A stretch of DNA of 64,000 nt, from NCBI RefSeq assembly GCF_000622365.1, contig NZ_JASC01000001.1:62001-126000 (forward strand). Direction: 5' to 3'. Origin of the DNA: Sulfitobacter noctilucae (GTDB lineage Bacteria > Pseudomonadota > Alphaproteobacteria > Rhodobacterales > Rhodobacteraceae). Below, in pieces: positions 54,068-63,702 of the stretch (its first letter is position 1; each line of letters begins with the position of its first letter). The translations under genes were made by a program, and so were the position numbers. Under the pieces are notes generated by a model. That model did no database searches and was not told where the DNA came from. It saw only the letters and a list, made by a program, of their open reading frames with translations.

Positions 54068-55395
54068 GTCCCGGCTTGCGGCAAACCGCCCTTAATCTCG
54101 ACCACACGCTGCGGATAGGGGATTTCGATATTGGCATCGCGCAGCGCATTCCAGATCAGGAACAGCACATCTGAGGTGTATTTATTTGGCCCGTCATCCA
54201 GCCCGTTGACCCAAAATTCCACGGCGAAATCAATTCCGTTGTCCCCAAACCCGCGCAACTCGCAATCGGGCGGATAGGGCAGGTCAAGCACATCGGGATG
54301 CGTGGCAACCGCCGCTTCAATGATGGCCGGTACGGTGTTGATGTCAGTGTCGTAGCTGACAGAAAACGGTGCTTCGTACCGGTTCGCCGATCCGCTATCG
54401 GAGTAATTGACCACACGCGTGGTGATGAAATCCTCGTTCGGGATCACGATCCAGCGGCCGTCAAAGGTTTCAAGAATTGCAGCACGGGCGGTCATCTTGA
54501 CGATTTTGCCCTGCTCGCCGCCGTCCAGTTCGACGTAATCGCCCACGGTCGCCTGCCCTTCGACCAGCAGGATCACACCGGAGATAAAGTTCGACGCGAT
54601 CTTTTGCAGGCCAAAGCCAAGGCCGACACCAATCGCACCACCTAAGACCGCCAATGCGGTCAGGTCGACGCCGATGATGTTCATTAACAGCAGGAAAGCG
54701 ATGGCGAAGATGGTGAACTCCGCCGTCTTGATCAGCAGTTGGCGCAACGACGGGCGCATCTCTTCGTTCTTGGCGATCAAGGCAGAGGTCTGGGTGTTGG
54801 ACCACTGCCCCAGCCAGAACAGCAGCGAGCCCGCAATCAATCCACGCACCAGCGTCATCACCGAAAAGCGGATGTTGCCGACACCCACGATGGTTTCGGA
54901 CAGCGCCACGCTGGCGGCATCCAGCAAGCCCAGCGTATAGAGCGCCGCGATAGGGATCAGGATGTATTTGCCCAGCAGCTTGAGGAACGGATCGCTGATG
55001 ATGTCACGCACCAGAACGCGGGCGGCGATGAACAGGAACAGGCGTTTGCCAAAGGCAATAACCGCGCCGGAATCAAACATCGACCGTACAATGCTTTCCC
55101 CGATTCCGGTCAGCGCATATGCCAATAGGGGCGAGATCAGCGCGAGGAACGGCAGCACGAACCGGCGCGGGGTCGAGAACATGTTCTCCTTGTCGCCCGG
55201 GTCAATCAGCCCGGCCAAGGCTGGCCGCAAGCGTCGTGCGATCAAACCCGCCAACAGCCAGGCCAACACCAGTAAAGCGAACTGCGACCAAGCGGCAGGG
55301 CTGAGCAGCCAGCTCATCGCCAGATCCCATCCCATTTCTGCGTAGGCATAGGCCTGCTGAACGATTTCGGGTTGGGAGGAGAGATCAAACTCCAT
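54064..55395 (-). CDS. Mechanosensitive ion channel, longer MscS-type
   Basis: 443 residues. Five or so membrane helices precede the MscS core: FALLVLAWLLAGLIA, FVLPFLALISPLLAYAL, RLFLFIAARVLVRDII, ILIPIAALYTLGLL and SLLFWLGQWSN. The pore helix is ALAVLGGAIGVGLGFGLQKIASNFISGVILL and the beta domain has ATVGDYVELDGGEQGKIVKM and WIVIPNEDFITTRVVNYS. The extra N-terminal helices distinguish it from the short channel at 11179-12144. The predicted role is release of solutes at low osmolarity. Confidence 0.92.
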   Translation of the reverse strand: MEFDLSSQPEIVQQAYAYAEMGWDLAMSWLLSPAAWSQFALLVLAWLLAGLIARRLRPALAGLIDPGDKENMFSTPRRFVLPFLALISPLLAYALTGIGESIVRSMFDSGAVIAFGKRLFLFIAARVLVRDIISDPFLKLLGKYILIPIAALYTLGLLDAASVALSETIVGVGNIRFSVMTLVRGLIAGSLLFWLGQWSNTQTSALIAKNEEMRPSLRQLLIKTAEFTIFAIAFLLLMNIIGVDLTALAVLGGAIGVGLGFGLQKIASNFISGVILLVEGQATVGDYVELDGGEQGKIVKMTARAAILETFDGRWIVIPNEDFITTRVVNYSDSGSANRYEAPFSVSYDTDINTVPAIIEAAVATHPDVLDLPYPPDCELRGFGDNGIDFAVEFWVNGLDDGPNKYTSDVLFLIWNALRDANIEIPYPQRVVEIKGGLPQAGT

Positions 55396-55469
55396 GTGTC
55401 TGCCTTGTTTTCGGGTTGTCGTGCGTCATCCTCTTGCCTGCATGCCCCCTCAGGTTCAAGGTTTTACTG

Positions 55470-55763
55470 ATGTCCGACCCTCTTTGCCCTCTGTGCGCGC
55501 GCCCCATTCCACCAGACGTCCCGCAAAGCCAGCATCATTTGATCCCGAAGCTGAAAGGCGGCAAGGGCGGGCCAACGGTCTTGATGCATCACATCTGCCA
55601 CCGCGAGATCCACGCGACATTGACCGAAGGTGAACTGGCGCGCGACTACAACACGCCTGAGGCGTTGCGCGCTCATCCCCGGCTGGCAAAATTCGTCGCC
55701 TGGGTCGCCAAACGCCCGTCGGGATTCCGTTCAAAGGTGCCGGGGGGCAAGCGCAAGCGATGA
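55470..55763 (+). CDS. Small HNH-type nuclease-like protein
   Basis: 97 residues from ATG 55470. An N-terminal CPLCARPI knuckle and SQHHLIPKLKGGKGGPTVLM followed by HHICHREIHATLT form the beta-beta-alpha metal fold with HH and CxxxIH residues. This short one-domain HNH protein is common in Rhodobacteraceae and near housekeeping genes; neither toxin, restriction nor homing partners are present. DNA cleavage is possible but unproven. The basic tail (GKRKR) would favour nucleic-acid contact. Confidence 0.88.
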   Translation: MSDPLCPLCARPIPPDVPQSQHHLIPKLKGGKGGPTVLMHHICHREIHATLTEGELARDYNTPEALRAHPRLAKFVAWVAKRPSGFRSKVPGGKRKR

Positions 55764-55818
55764 CTTGACACCACGTCGCCCCGCGCAGACGGTGGCGCAA
55801 AACAAGATGAGGCAGAAA

Positions 55819-55893
55819 ATGCGCGTTTTCCTGACACTTACCGCCCTTTTGACACTTGCGGCCTGCGATGTGCCTTTTGTGCCGCTAATCTAA
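55819..55893 (+). CDS. 24-residue lipoprotein
   Basis: ATG 55819 follows GAGGCAGAAA; ATG 55807 is a possible longer start. The peptide begins MRVFLTLTALLTLAACDVPF, a complete signal with lipobox LAAC (Cys16), and ends VPLI before TAA. Cleavage would leave a lipid-modified Cys followed by only eight residues. Very short lipoproteins of this shape (Cys, acidic residue, then hydrophobic Pro-containing tail) recur in Rhodobacteraceae from memory. Function unknown. Confidence 0.7.
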   Translation: MRVFLTLTALLTLAACDVPFVPLI

Positions 55894-55896
55894 ACC

Positions 55897-56514
55897 TCAG
55901 CTGGAAGCGGTACACATTTGCTTGATGTCCTGCGCGATCTTGGGGTCCGCAGCGACGGTCAGTGCCGATAATTCCGCGGCATGATCCAGCAGGGCATCGC
56001 CTTCGATGATGCGGTCAATCAAGCCAAAACGTAGCGCCTCATCCGCATCAATCTTCTGGCCTCCCATCAGAATAAGCTTGGTCCGTGCAGGCCCAATCAG
56101 AGCTGACATGCGTGCGGGGTCCGAAGGTTGGGGCAGAAAGCCCAGTTTCATCACCGGGTAAAAGAACCGGGCCGATGGCACCGCAATCCGCAAATCGCAG
56201 GCCAGCGCCATGCCCATCGCGCCCCCGGCAAGCGTGCCGTTCAACGCCGCGATGCTCAGCCCCGGCAAGGCGGCGATGGCACCCGACAGCCGCTCCCAAA
56301 TCTCGGATTTGGCAAGGCCTGCGCGGGCTTCGTCCAGATCGGCACCTGCGCTGAAGACTTTGCCGGTGCCCGTTAAAATCACGGCGCGGGCGTTTTGGGC
56401 ATCTTCCATGATCTGCGCCAGCTCGGTGAGCATGGCATGGGTCAGCGAATTCGCCTTGTCAGGACGATTGATTGTGACGGTCCAGATGTCCGCTGTCTTG
56501 GAAACGTCGATCAT
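55897..56514 (-). CDS. Enoyl-CoA hydratase/isomerase family protein
   Basis: 205 residues, shorter than typical 255-260, lacking part of the C-terminal helices. Crotonase motifs are present: WTVTINRPDKANSL, AVILTGTGKVFSAGADLDE, ALNGTLAGGAMGMALACDLRIA (oxyanion hole) and KLGFLPQPSDPARMSALIG. The first catalytic Glu position is occupied by Met or Ala, so classical hydratase activity is doubtful. It is co-translated with the upstream SDR gene (ATGA). Confidence 0.88.
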   Translation of the reverse strand: MIDVSKTADIWTVTINRPDKANSLTHAMLTELAQIMEDAQNARAVILTGTGKVFSAGADLDEARAGLAKSEIWERLSGAIAALPGLSIAALNGTLAGGAMGMALACDLRIAVPSARFFYPVMKLGFLPQPSDPARMSALIGPARTKLILMGGQKIDADEALRFGLIDRIIEGDALLDHAAELSALTVAADPKIAQDIKQMCTASS

Positions 56515-57260
56515 GTCAGGCCCACGGCGCGGCGGATATCCTCGTCGCGCAAGGAAATCTCATTGCCTTTGAAACGATCCGCGTCCGCTCCGCACATCCA
56601 TAGGAGGCATTTCGCAGGCCAATCGGCGGGAATGTGGTCTTCCCATGCCAGTTGACTGACCGGGTTGATGCCCGACGCCTTGATCTCGCGCTGCATTTCG
56701 GTAGCCACTGTGCCGGGGGACAGGCCGATAGCACGGATGCCGTGCTCTGCCTCCTCTTCGTGCACACAGCGGTTCAGCATGTTCACAGCCGCTTTGGATG
56801 CGCAGTAATGGCTCCAGGCCTCGATGGGGCTGTGTGCGGCACCGGATGAGATCGTGAGGATCGAACCGCCGCCTGCCTCTTTCATCACAGGCAGTGCTGC
56901 ACGCATGCCGTTGAACACGCCCTTGAGATTGATGTCGATGACCTGCCCCCATTCATCGGGATCGGCATCTGCCAGATGGGATATCGGCTCAATGACGCCG
57001 GCATTGTTGATCAGCACATCCAGCCCGCCAAAGGCTTTGAGCGTGGTTTCCACCGCCGCAAACATCTCGCCAAAGCGGGCAACGTTGCAGGGGATCGCAA
57101 TGGCCTTCTGACCGATTTCGCCGGCAAGCTCGGCTATCGCCTCTTGCGAACGGGCCAGCAGAACGACATTCGCGCCCGCCGCGGCAAAAGTCCGGGCGGA
57201 CTCGGCACCAATGCCCCGACTTGCGCCTGTGATCATCACAGTCTTGTTTGTCATATCCAT
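56511..57260 (-). CDS. Short-chain dehydrogenase/reductase
   Basis: 249 residues from ATG 57260 with AAGGAGAG upstream. A much longer open frame continues upstream across the DUF2125 gene and is an artefact. It has the classical SDR motifs TVMITGASRGIGAESARTF, the NNAG motif in LDVLINNAGV, Ser in ILTISSGAAHSP and catalytic YCASKAAV (Tyr152, Lys156). The cofactor is probably NAD(P); an Arg after the glycine motif hints at NADP. The pairing with a crotonase-fold gene suggests an acyl-CoA or ketone substrate. Confidence 0.92.
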   Translation of the reverse strand: MDMTNKTVMITGASRGIGAESARTFAAAGANVVLLARSQEAIAELAGEIGQKAIAIPCNVARFGEMFAAVETTLKAFGGLDVLINNAGVIEPISHLADADPDEWGQVIDINLKGVFNGMRAALPVMKEAGGGSILTISSGAAHSPIEAWSHYCASKAAVNMLNRCVHEEEAEHGIRAIGLSPGTVATEMQREIKASGINPVSQLAWEDHIPADWPAKCLLWMCGADADRFKGNEISLRDEDIRRAVGLT

Positions 57261-57413
57261 CGCCGCTCTCCTTAGGTCACGCCCCGCAGGGTTTTGCATT
57301 CTAGCTTGCCCCTGTGGTAATGTGCAGCCAACCTGTGGTCCACCCCACACTCCGCCTTGACGGATTGTACGCATTGTCAGACGGTGCAGCCAAATTGCCA
57401 AAAAGGAAATTTC

Positions 57414-58943
57414 ATGTCGCGCTTCAATCCCCTTACCATCGGACTTGCCCTCCCTCTTTCCTTTATGGCGCAGGCCGCTCTTGCTGATCTGACACCACAA
57501 CAGGTCTGGGGCGACTGGCAGGCCTATATGCAAAGCATGGGCTACACCGTGCAGGGCACCCCATCGGGCGACGATGATCTGCTGACCGTTGAAGGGATCA
57601 ATCTTGGGGTGAGCATGGCGGACGTCGGCGGCACGGTTCAGGTGGCTTTGGGCACTGTCACGTTCGAACAGAACAGCGATGGCACCGTGGCAATTGTCTT
57701 GCCCGATACCATGCCCATCACCGTGACAGGCATGGACACCACCGCGCAGGGCGAAGCTTTCTCGATGGCCATGACCTACGCGCAGACGGGTCACGAAATG
57801 ACGGCAAGCGGTACGCCCGAGAATATCACCTATGATTATACTGCGGCTGATGTGACGGTGGATCTGTTGCAGACGACAACCGGTGGCGCAAATCCCGGCC
57901 ATGAAATGGCGAATATTCAAATCACCCTTGGCAACCTCGATTCCAGCACAACGATGACCATCGGTGACATGCGCGGGTATGACCAGACCGGCAGCGTTGA
58001 TACCGTCAGCTACCGCATCTTGGGCAGTGACCCCATGACGCGAGAGGAGACGGCGACGATCAATGGTGAGATGACCGGAATAACGGTCGAAGGCAGCGGC
58101 AGCCTGCCCGCCGATATCGCGTCCGGCGCTGACATGAGTGCTATGATCGGTGCGGGCTTTGATGTGACTGGCAAGATTTCCTATGCCAGTGGGAAATCCA
58201 ACATTGCGATCGAAGACCCCAACGGCGGTTATCTGATGAACACCACCTCGAACGGAGGTGATTTCGGCGTAGCAGTGGGCGCTGATGGCTTGACCTATGA
58301 GGTGGCCCAGCGTGATCTGACGCTGAACATGACCGGCAATGGCGTTCCCTTTCCGGTCGATATCACCATGGCGGAAAGCGGCTTCAACCTCTCGATGCCG
58401 GTGCAGAAATCCGACGATCCGCAGGATTTCGCTCTTGGTTTGAAATTCGGCGATTTCACCATGTCCGACATGATCTGGAGCGTGTTTGACCCTGCGGGCC
58501 AACTGCCGCGTGACCCGGCAACCATCGCACTTGATCTGACCGGCAAGATGAAGTTGCTGGTTGATTTCATGAACCCCGAAGCCGCCGCCAAGATGCAGGG
58601 TGCGCCCGGCGAATTGCAGGCACTGAACCTAAATACTGTTCTAGTATCTGCGGCTGGCGCAAAACTTGAAGGCACCGGCGCTGTGACCTTTGACGGCAAC
58701 GCGCCCTCGATGGTGCCCGGCCTTGGCGCCCCTGTTGGCGAAGTAAATCTGGCCATGTCAGGTGCGAATGGACTGATCGACAAATTGGTCGCCATGGGCC
58801 TTTTGCCTTCTGATCAGGCGATGGGCGCGCGGATGATGATGGGGCTTTTTGCTGTTGCAGGCGCATCACCCGATACACTGAATTCGAAAATCGAGTTTAC
58901 GCAGGACGGTCAAATTCTGGCCAACGGACAGCGTCTGCGCTGA
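57414..58943 (+). CDS. DUF2125 exported protein
   Basis: 509 residues from ATG 57414 behind AAAAAGGAAA. The signal peptide is MSRFNPLTIGLALPLSFMAQ with cleavage after ALA. The mature part is one long beta-rich DUF2125 domain with low sequence complexity (many Gly, Thr, Asp, Met) and no Cys. The family is alphaproteobacterial, and periplasmic or outer-membrane-associated by inference. It is monocistronic with its own terminator. Confidence 0.9.
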   Translation: MSRFNPLTIGLALPLSFMAQAALADLTPQQVWGDWQAYMQSMGYTVQGTPSGDDDLLTVEGINLGVSMADVGGTVQVALGTVTFEQNSDGTVAIVLPDTMPITVTGMDTTAQGEAFSMAMTYAQTGHEMTASGTPENITYDYTAADVTVDLLQTTTGGANPGHEMANIQITLGNLDSSTTMTIGDMRGYDQTGSVDTVSYRILGSDPMTREETATINGEMTGITVEGSGSLPADIASGADMSAMIGAGFDVTGKISYASGKSNIAIEDPNGGYLMNTTSNGGDFGVAVGADGLTYEVAQRDLTLNMTGNGVPFPVDITMAESGFNLSMPVQKSDDPQDFALGLKFGDFTMSDMIWSVFDPAGQLPRDPATIALDLTGKMKLLVDFMNPEAAAKMQGAPGELQALNLNTVLVSAAGAKLEGTGAVTFDGNAPSMVPGLGAPVGEVNLAMSGANGLIDKLVAMGLLPSDQAMGARMMMGLFAVAGASPDTLNSKIEFTQDGQILANGQRLR

Positions 58944-58965
58944 TTAAATCGGCAGACTGATCAAG

Positions 58966-58996
58966 GGGAGCGCAGGGTGGCTTGCGCTCCCTTTTT
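58966..58996 (+). terminator. Rho-independent terminator of the DUF2125 gene
   Basis: GGGAGCGCA and TGCGCTCCC form a perfect 9-bp stem with an 8-base loop and TTTTT, 22 bases after the stop. Confidence 0.95.
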
Positions 58997-59065
58997 GCGG
59001 GCTGCACTTGTCCTGCGGGGGGCAGCGCGTTACCTGACCTGCAACTCTCAAACGGAGCGAACCCA

Positions 59066-60412
59066 ATGTCACAGCCTCTTGATGCGCTGACAAAGTCCCT
59101 TTTGCAGGCGGCACGCCGTGCAGGTGCCGATGATGCCGACGCCAAAGCCGTGCGGGCGACCTCGCTTTCGGTCGATGTGCGCGGCGGCACATTGGAACAG
59201 GCTGAACGCTCTGAAGGCACAGACATCGGCTTGCGCGTCTTTGTCGGCCAGCGTGCCGCAACGGTTTCGGCATCGGACACCTCTGAACGCACCATCGAGG
59301 AAATGGCCACCCGCGCGGTGGCGATGGCCCGCGAGGCACCCGAAGACGCTTTTGCCGGGTTGGCCGATCCCGACCAGCTGGCGTGTGATTGGGACATTGC
59401 AGCGTTAGAGCTTTACGATGACACGCCCGAGCCCTCGCCGCAGGAGTTGCAAGAGGATGCTGCCCGCGCAGAGGCTGCAGCTTTGGCTGTCAAAGGCGTG
59501 ACGCAGGTGCAATCCGCGAGCGGAGGCTACAGCGCGCAAGAAGTGTTTACCGCGATGAGCAACGGGTTCGAGGGCGGCTATGCCCGCACCGACAAAGGGC
59601 TGTCTTGCGTGGCGATTGCGGGCACCGGTGCCGGAATGGAGCGCGATTACGACGGTGACGGACGCATCTTTCAGGCAGACCTACGCGATGCGGCTGACAT
59701 CGGGCAGTGCGCCGGGATGCGGGCGATCGAGCGGCTTTCCCCGCGCAAGCCGCCAACAGGGGCCTATCCCGTGCTCTTTGACGAGCGTGTGTCTTCGTCC
59801 CTCATCGGGCATCTGCTTTCGGCGGTGAATGGCAGTGCCGTGGCACGCGGCGCGTCCTTCTTGCGCGATGCCTTGGGCGAGGCCGTGTTGCCGGATCATC
59901 TGTCGCTGATCGAAGACCCCCACCGGCCCCGCGCCAGTGGCTCCCGCCCGTTTGACGCCGAAGGTTTGCCGACCCACCGTCGCGTCATCGTTGAAAACGG
60001 GGTGCTGCAGGGCTGGACCCTCGATCTGGCAAATGCCCGCAAACTGGGTGCGGCACCCACAGGGAATGCGGCGCGTGGCACCTCTTCGGCTCCGATGCCG
60101 TCGAACTGGAATGTCTCGCTGGATCAGGGAACGCACAGCCGCGATGATCTGATCCGCGACATGGGCACCGGGCTGTTGGTGACGTCGATGATCGGCAGCA
60201 CGATCAACTCGAATACAGGCGATTATTCGCGTGGTGCGGCGGGCTTTTGGGTCGAGAATGGCGAGATCACCCATGCCATCAATGAATGTACGATCGCTGG
60301 CAATCTGCGCGACATGTTGCGCCAAATTGTGCCTGCCAATGATGCGCGCACGCACCTGAGTCGCGTTGTGCCATCGCTTTTGGTACCGGGGATGACCCTT
60401 GCCGGCGCATGA
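59066..60412 (+). CDS. pmbA: TldD/PmbA-family metalloprotease subunit, PmbA (TldE) type
   Basis: 448 residues from ATG 59066, CGGAGCG upstream. The family pattern is LSVDVRGGTLEQAERSEGTDIGLRVFVGQ, VLFDERVSSSLIGHLLSAVNGSAVARG, RVIVENGVLQGWTLDLANARKLG and TGNAARGTSSAPMPSNWNVSL. PmbA lacks the TldD HExxxH zinc motif and works as its partner; TldD-TldE processes microcin and antitoxin-like peptides. A tldD gene is not in the window. It opens the operon with cysQ, DUF4170, waaA and lpxK. Confidence 0.93.
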   Translation: MSQPLDALTKSLLQAARRAGADDADAKAVRATSLSVDVRGGTLEQAERSEGTDIGLRVFVGQRAATVSASDTSERTIEEMATRAVAMAREAPEDAFAGLADPDQLACDWDIAALELYDDTPEPSPQELQEDAARAEAAALAVKGVTQVQSASGGYSAQEVFTAMSNGFEGGYARTDKGLSCVAIAGTGAGMERDYDGDGRIFQADLRDAADIGQCAGMRAIERLSPRKPPTGAYPVLFDERVSSSLIGHLLSAVNGSAVARGASFLRDALGEAVLPDHLSLIEDPHRPRASGSRPFDAEGLPTHRRVIVENGVLQGWTLDLANARKLGAAPTGNAARGTSSAPMPSNWNVSLDQGTHSRDDLIRDMGTGLLVTSMIGSTINSNTGDYSRGAAGFWVENGEITHAINECTIAGNLRDMLRQIVPANDARTHLSRVVPSLLVPGMTLAGA

Positions 60413-61175
60413 TCTGCATCTTTTGATCCATGCCGCCCGCATTGCGGGCCGGATTGCCACCAGCTTTGCCGGGAAAACCGCGCAGCGGTGGGACAAGCCG
60501 GGTGGCGCGGGGCCTGTGACAGCCGCTGATCTGGCGGTCAATGATATGCTTGAGACGACCCTGCGGCTGGCCCGACCAGACTATGGGTGGTTGTCTGAAG
60601 AGACCGAAGACGGCACGGCGCGGCTGGACAACGAACGGGTGTTCATCATTGACCCGATTGACGGCACCCGCAGCTTTGTCGAAGGCTCCAACACTTGGGC
60701 GCATTCTTTGGCGGTTGCGGAACGCGGTGTTGTCACAGCGGCGGTCGTCTATTTGCCGTTGCGCAATAAGATGTATGCGGCAGCTTTGGGTCAGGGGGCC
60801 ACGCTGAACGGTGTGCCGATCAGGGCCTCGGGCGTGACCTCGATGGGTGACGCGACAGTGCTGGCGGCCAAACCCGCGCTGATGGCAGACCACTGGCATT
60901 CCGGCACAGCACCCGTTTTCAAACGCAGCTACCGGCCCTCGCTTGCCTACCGTCTGGCCTTGGTGGCCGAAGGCCGGTTTGAGGCGATGCTGACGCTGCG
61001 CCCCTCCTGGGAATGGGACATCGCCGCCGGTGCCCTGATCATTGCCGAAGCGGGGGGATGCGCGCTTGACCGAACGGGTGCGCCACTGGCGTTCAACAAT
61101 GCCGATCCGCGGTTGAATGGTGTGGTTGCGGGCGGCGGTGGCATCTGCGGCAGCCTGGTCGACGCCCTTGCGTGA
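60399..61175 (+). CDS. cysQ: Inositol monophosphatase family, probable CysQ (3'(2'),5'-bisphosphate nucleotidase)
   Basis: 258 residues from TTG 60399, overlapping pmbA by 14 bases. The lithium-sensitive phosphatase motifs are GPVTAADLAVND, WLSEETEDG (metal Glu), VFIIDPIDGTRSFV (DPIDGT) and PSWEWDIAAGALIIAEAGG. CysQ removes the 3'-phosphate from PAP formed in sulfate assimilation; an inositol or other sugar phosphate is an alternative substrate. Start codon is uncertain because the ribosome-binding site is weak. Confidence 0.87.
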   Translation: MPAHDLHLLIHAARIAGRIATSFAGKTAQRWDKPGGAGPVTAADLAVNDMLETTLRLARPDYGWLSEETEDGTARLDNERVFIIDPIDGTRSFVEGSNTWAHSLAVAERGVVTAAVVYLPLRNKMYAAALGQGATLNGVPIRASGVTSMGDATVLAAKPALMADHWHSGTAPVFKRSYRPSLAYRLALVAEGRFEAMLTLRPSWEWDIAAGALIIAEAGGCALDRTGAPLAFNNADPRLNGVVAGGGGICGSLVDALA

Positions 61176-61235
61176 CATGCGCCTTCTGGGTACCCACAAG
61201 ACAAGCCGGTCTGTATTCAAACAAAGGACATATCC

Positions 61236-61478
61236 ATGACACAACGCCTGCACCTTGTTTTTGGGGGCGAACTTGTCACCCCAAGCGAGAACACCTTCAA
61301 GAATGTAGACGACATTCACATCGTCGGCATGTTCCCCGATTACGCCAGCGCCTATGACGCTTGGAAGAACGAAGCCCAGCGCACTGTCGATAATGCACAT
61401 ATGCGGTATTTCATTGCCCACCTGCACCGCCTGCGCGACGAGGAAGTGGCGGCGTCCAGCACCGAAGAACTGGGTTAA
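61236..61478 (+). CDS. DUF4170 protein
   Basis: 80 residues. The sequence HLVFGGELVTPSENTFKNVD and DIHIVGMFPDYASAYDAWKN is the DUF4170 signature, a small cytoplasmic family of alphaproteobacteria of unknown function. It is regularly found beside cysQ and waaA, so a link to lipid A/LPS biogenesis is conceivable. The gap to waaA is five bases. Confidence 0.9.
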   Translation: MTQRLHLVFGGELVTPSENTFKNVDDIHIVGMFPDYASAYDAWKNEAQRTVDNAHMRYFIAHLHRLRDEEVAASSTEELG

Positions 61479-61483
61479 CCTTC

Positions 61484-62713
61484 ATGACGCGCTTGCCGGG
61501 GCTGTCGGCCTACCGCGCCCTGGCACGGCGCACCAAGGAAGAGACCGCGCCAACCCTATCGCCGCGCCCCGAGGGTGAACTGATCTGGTTTCATGTGGGC
61601 GACCCCGGCAATATGCTTGCGGTACAGGATCTGGCCTTGCGGATCGCGGCTTTGCGGCCCGATTTGAATGTCCTCTTTACGGTGCCGGATGACTCAGGCC
61701 CCTCCACCCTGCCCCTGCCGGAACGGGCGGGAATATTGCAAATTACCGTGCCCGAAGATCATCCTGTGGCCGTGCAGCGGTTTCTGGATCACTGGCAACC
61801 TGATACCTGTATCTGGGTTTGGGGCGGATTGCGGCCCCTGCTGGTTCAGGAAACGGCAGCCCGCGCCTGCCCGATGTATTTGATCGACGCGGACCCGCGC
61901 GGGCTTGAGAAAACCGGCAACCGCTGGCGCCCCGACAAGGTGCGCAGCCTGGTCGCGCCCTTTGCCGCCAGCTTTGCCCGATCGGCGTCTGGGAAAAAGC
62001 GTTTGCTCCAGCTTGGTCTTTCCGATGAACGGGTCTTTCAGACCCCGCCATTGCTGGCCGGGGGGCAGGTGCTTGGCTATGCCGAAACCGATCTGGCCGA
62101 TCTGTCTGACGCGATGAAAGGGCGGCCAGCCTGGTACGCCACTCAGTTGACCCGCGACGAAGTGCCTGTTGTGCTGGCGGCACATAAACAGGCCCTGCGC
62201 TTGTCACATCGCCTGTTGCTGGTCCTGCAGCCGAAAGACCCTGATGATGCCGACCACGTAGTTGCCCAGGCCGCCGACCGCGATCTGACAACGATACGCT
62301 GGGATGATGGGCAGTACCCCGACGACAACACCCCATTGATGATCAGTGCCGATGCTGTCGATCGTGGGCTGTTCTACCGCGTCGCACCCGTTTGTTTTAT
62401 GGGCACCACGTTGTCCGGGGCGGACGGCGGTTGTGACCCGCTCGAACCTGCCGCCCTTGGGTCCGCCATCCTATACGGCCCCAAAGTACGCCATTTCATG
62501 TCGTCCTATTCGCGGCTAGCAAGTGCCGGCGCGGCACGGATCGTCAATGATACCGGCGCACTTGGCACAGCTGTATCACGGCTGATTGCACCGGATCAGG
62601 CGGCCACGATGGCCCATGCAGGCTGGGAGGTGATCTCGGAAGGGGCGCTTCAGGCCGATCAGGTGATTGAACTGGTACAGAACGCACTGGATCAACGGCA
62701 GAGGGTCTTATGA
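61484..62713 (+). CDS. waaA: Kdo-transferase (WaaA/KdtA) family glycosyltransferase
   Basis: 409 residues. It has the GT30 layout: an N-terminal domain with [22 protein letters not shown] (a variant of the VHAxSxGE region), [44 protein letters not shown], and a C-terminal domain with [23 protein letters not shown] and [29 protein letters not shown]. Normal WaaA has an N-terminal membrane anchor and the HAxSxGE catalytic Glu; both differ here, so its activity may not be the standard Kdo transfer. It overlaps lpxK by four bases. Confidence 0.85.
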   Translation: MTRLPGLSAYRALARRTKEETAPTLSPRPEGELIWFHVGDPGNMLAVQDLALRIAALRPDLNVLFTVPDDSGPSTLPLPERAGILQITVPEDHPVAVQRFLDHWQPDTCIWVWGGLRPLLVQETAARACPMYLIDADPRGLEKTGNRWRPDKVRSLVAPFAASFARSASGKKRLLQLGLSDERVFQTPPLLAGGQVLGYAETDLADLSDAMKGRPAWYATQLTRDEVPVVLAAHKQALRLSHRLLLVLQPKDPDDADHVVAQAADRDLTTIRWDDGQYPDDNTPLMISADAVDRGLFYRVAPVCFMGTTLSGADGGCDPLEPAALGSAILYGPKVRHFMSSYSRLASAGAARIVNDTGALGTAVSRLIAPDQAATMAHAGWEVISEGALQADQVIELVQNALDQRQRVL

Positions 62714-63702
62714 TGCGCGCACCGACCTTCTGGCATCTGCCTCAGCCTGATTGGCGGGCCAACGCACTGCGCCCGCTCGGTGCGCTTTACGCGGCGGCGA
62801 CGGCCCGGCGTCTGGCGCAGGGGGTGCCAGAACGCATGGATGTTCCGGTGGTCTGTGTAGGCAACATCAACGCAGGTGGCACCGGCAAGACACCGACGGT
62901 GATGGCAGTGGTCGAACACTTGCGCGGGTTGTTTCACGAACCGCATATTGTCTCGCGTGGCTATGGCGGCACGGTCGAAGGGCCGCTGCGCGTCGATCCC
63001 GCCCGGCACAAGGCCACGGATGTCGGCGACGAGCCGCTATTGCTTGCCGCTTTTGCAGAGGTCTGGGTGGCAAAGGATCGCGCCGCCGGGGCATGGGCCG
63101 CGCAAGAGGCCGGGGCCAGTGTGATCGTGCTGGATGACGGTTTCCAGAACCCTGCACTGGCCTATGATCTGGCCGTCGTCGTGGTGGATGCGCAAAAGGG
63201 GTTCGGCAACGGTTTATGCCTGCCCGCCGGGCCGCTGCGTGAACCTGTGACCGTGGGTCTTGCGCGGGCCGATCTATTGCTGTCCATCGGTGACAGTGAC
63301 GCTCAGGCGGCTTTCGCAGCGAGGCCGCTACCCGCGCAGATCCCGCATGTGACAGCCGCACTTGAGCCATTGCAAACGGGGATGGACTGGACTGATACGC
63401 AGGCTCTAGCCTTCGCCGGTATCGGCCACCCCGAGAAGTTCTTCGATACATTGCGAGGGCTGGGGGCAACTTTGGTCCACGCTGAGGCGCTGGAAGACCA
63501 TCAGCCGCTGACGCCCGCGCTGATGGCCCGGCTGGAAGCGGATGCGATGCTGCGCGCGGCGCAATTGGTGACGACCGAGAAAGATGCGGTGCGGCTTCCG
63601 CCAAATTTCAGGACCAAGGTCATTACCTTGCCCGTGCGGTTGCGGCTTCCAACAGAGAACGCCCTTTTCGCAGCTTTGAAAGAACTCCCGAAACCGGCGT
63701 AA
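62710..63702 (+). CDS. lpxK: Tetraacyldisaccharide 4'-kinase
   Basis: 330 residues. The P-loop is [23 protein letters not shown], followed by [39 protein letters not shown] and [20 protein letters not shown], all diagnostic of LpxK. It phosphorylates the 4' position of the lipid A disaccharide at the inner membrane. The ATGA junction couples it to waaA. It is the last gene of the operon and is followed by two palindromes. Confidence 0.96.
   Translation: MMRAPTFWHLPQPDWRANALRPLGALYAAATARRLAQGVPERMDVPVVCVGNINAGGTGKTPTVMAVVEHLRGLFHEPHIVSRGYGGTVEGPLRVDPARHKATDVGDEPLLLAAFAEVWVAKDRAAGAWAAQEAGASVIVLDDGFQNPALAYDLAVVVVDAQKGFGNGLCLPAGPLREPVTVGLARADLLLSIGDSDAQAAFAARPLPAQIPHVTAALEPLQTGMDWTDTQALAFAGIGHPEKFFDTLRGLGATLVHAEALEDHQPLTPALMARLEADAMLRAAQLVTTEKDAVRLPPNFRTKVITLPVRLRLPTENALFAALKELPKPA

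Noticed and set aside
57261..58502. Minus-strand open frame extending the SDR N-terminus by over 400 residues
   Set aside because: It is antisense to the DUF2125 gene, and the SDR has a good ribosome-binding site and typical length from 57260.
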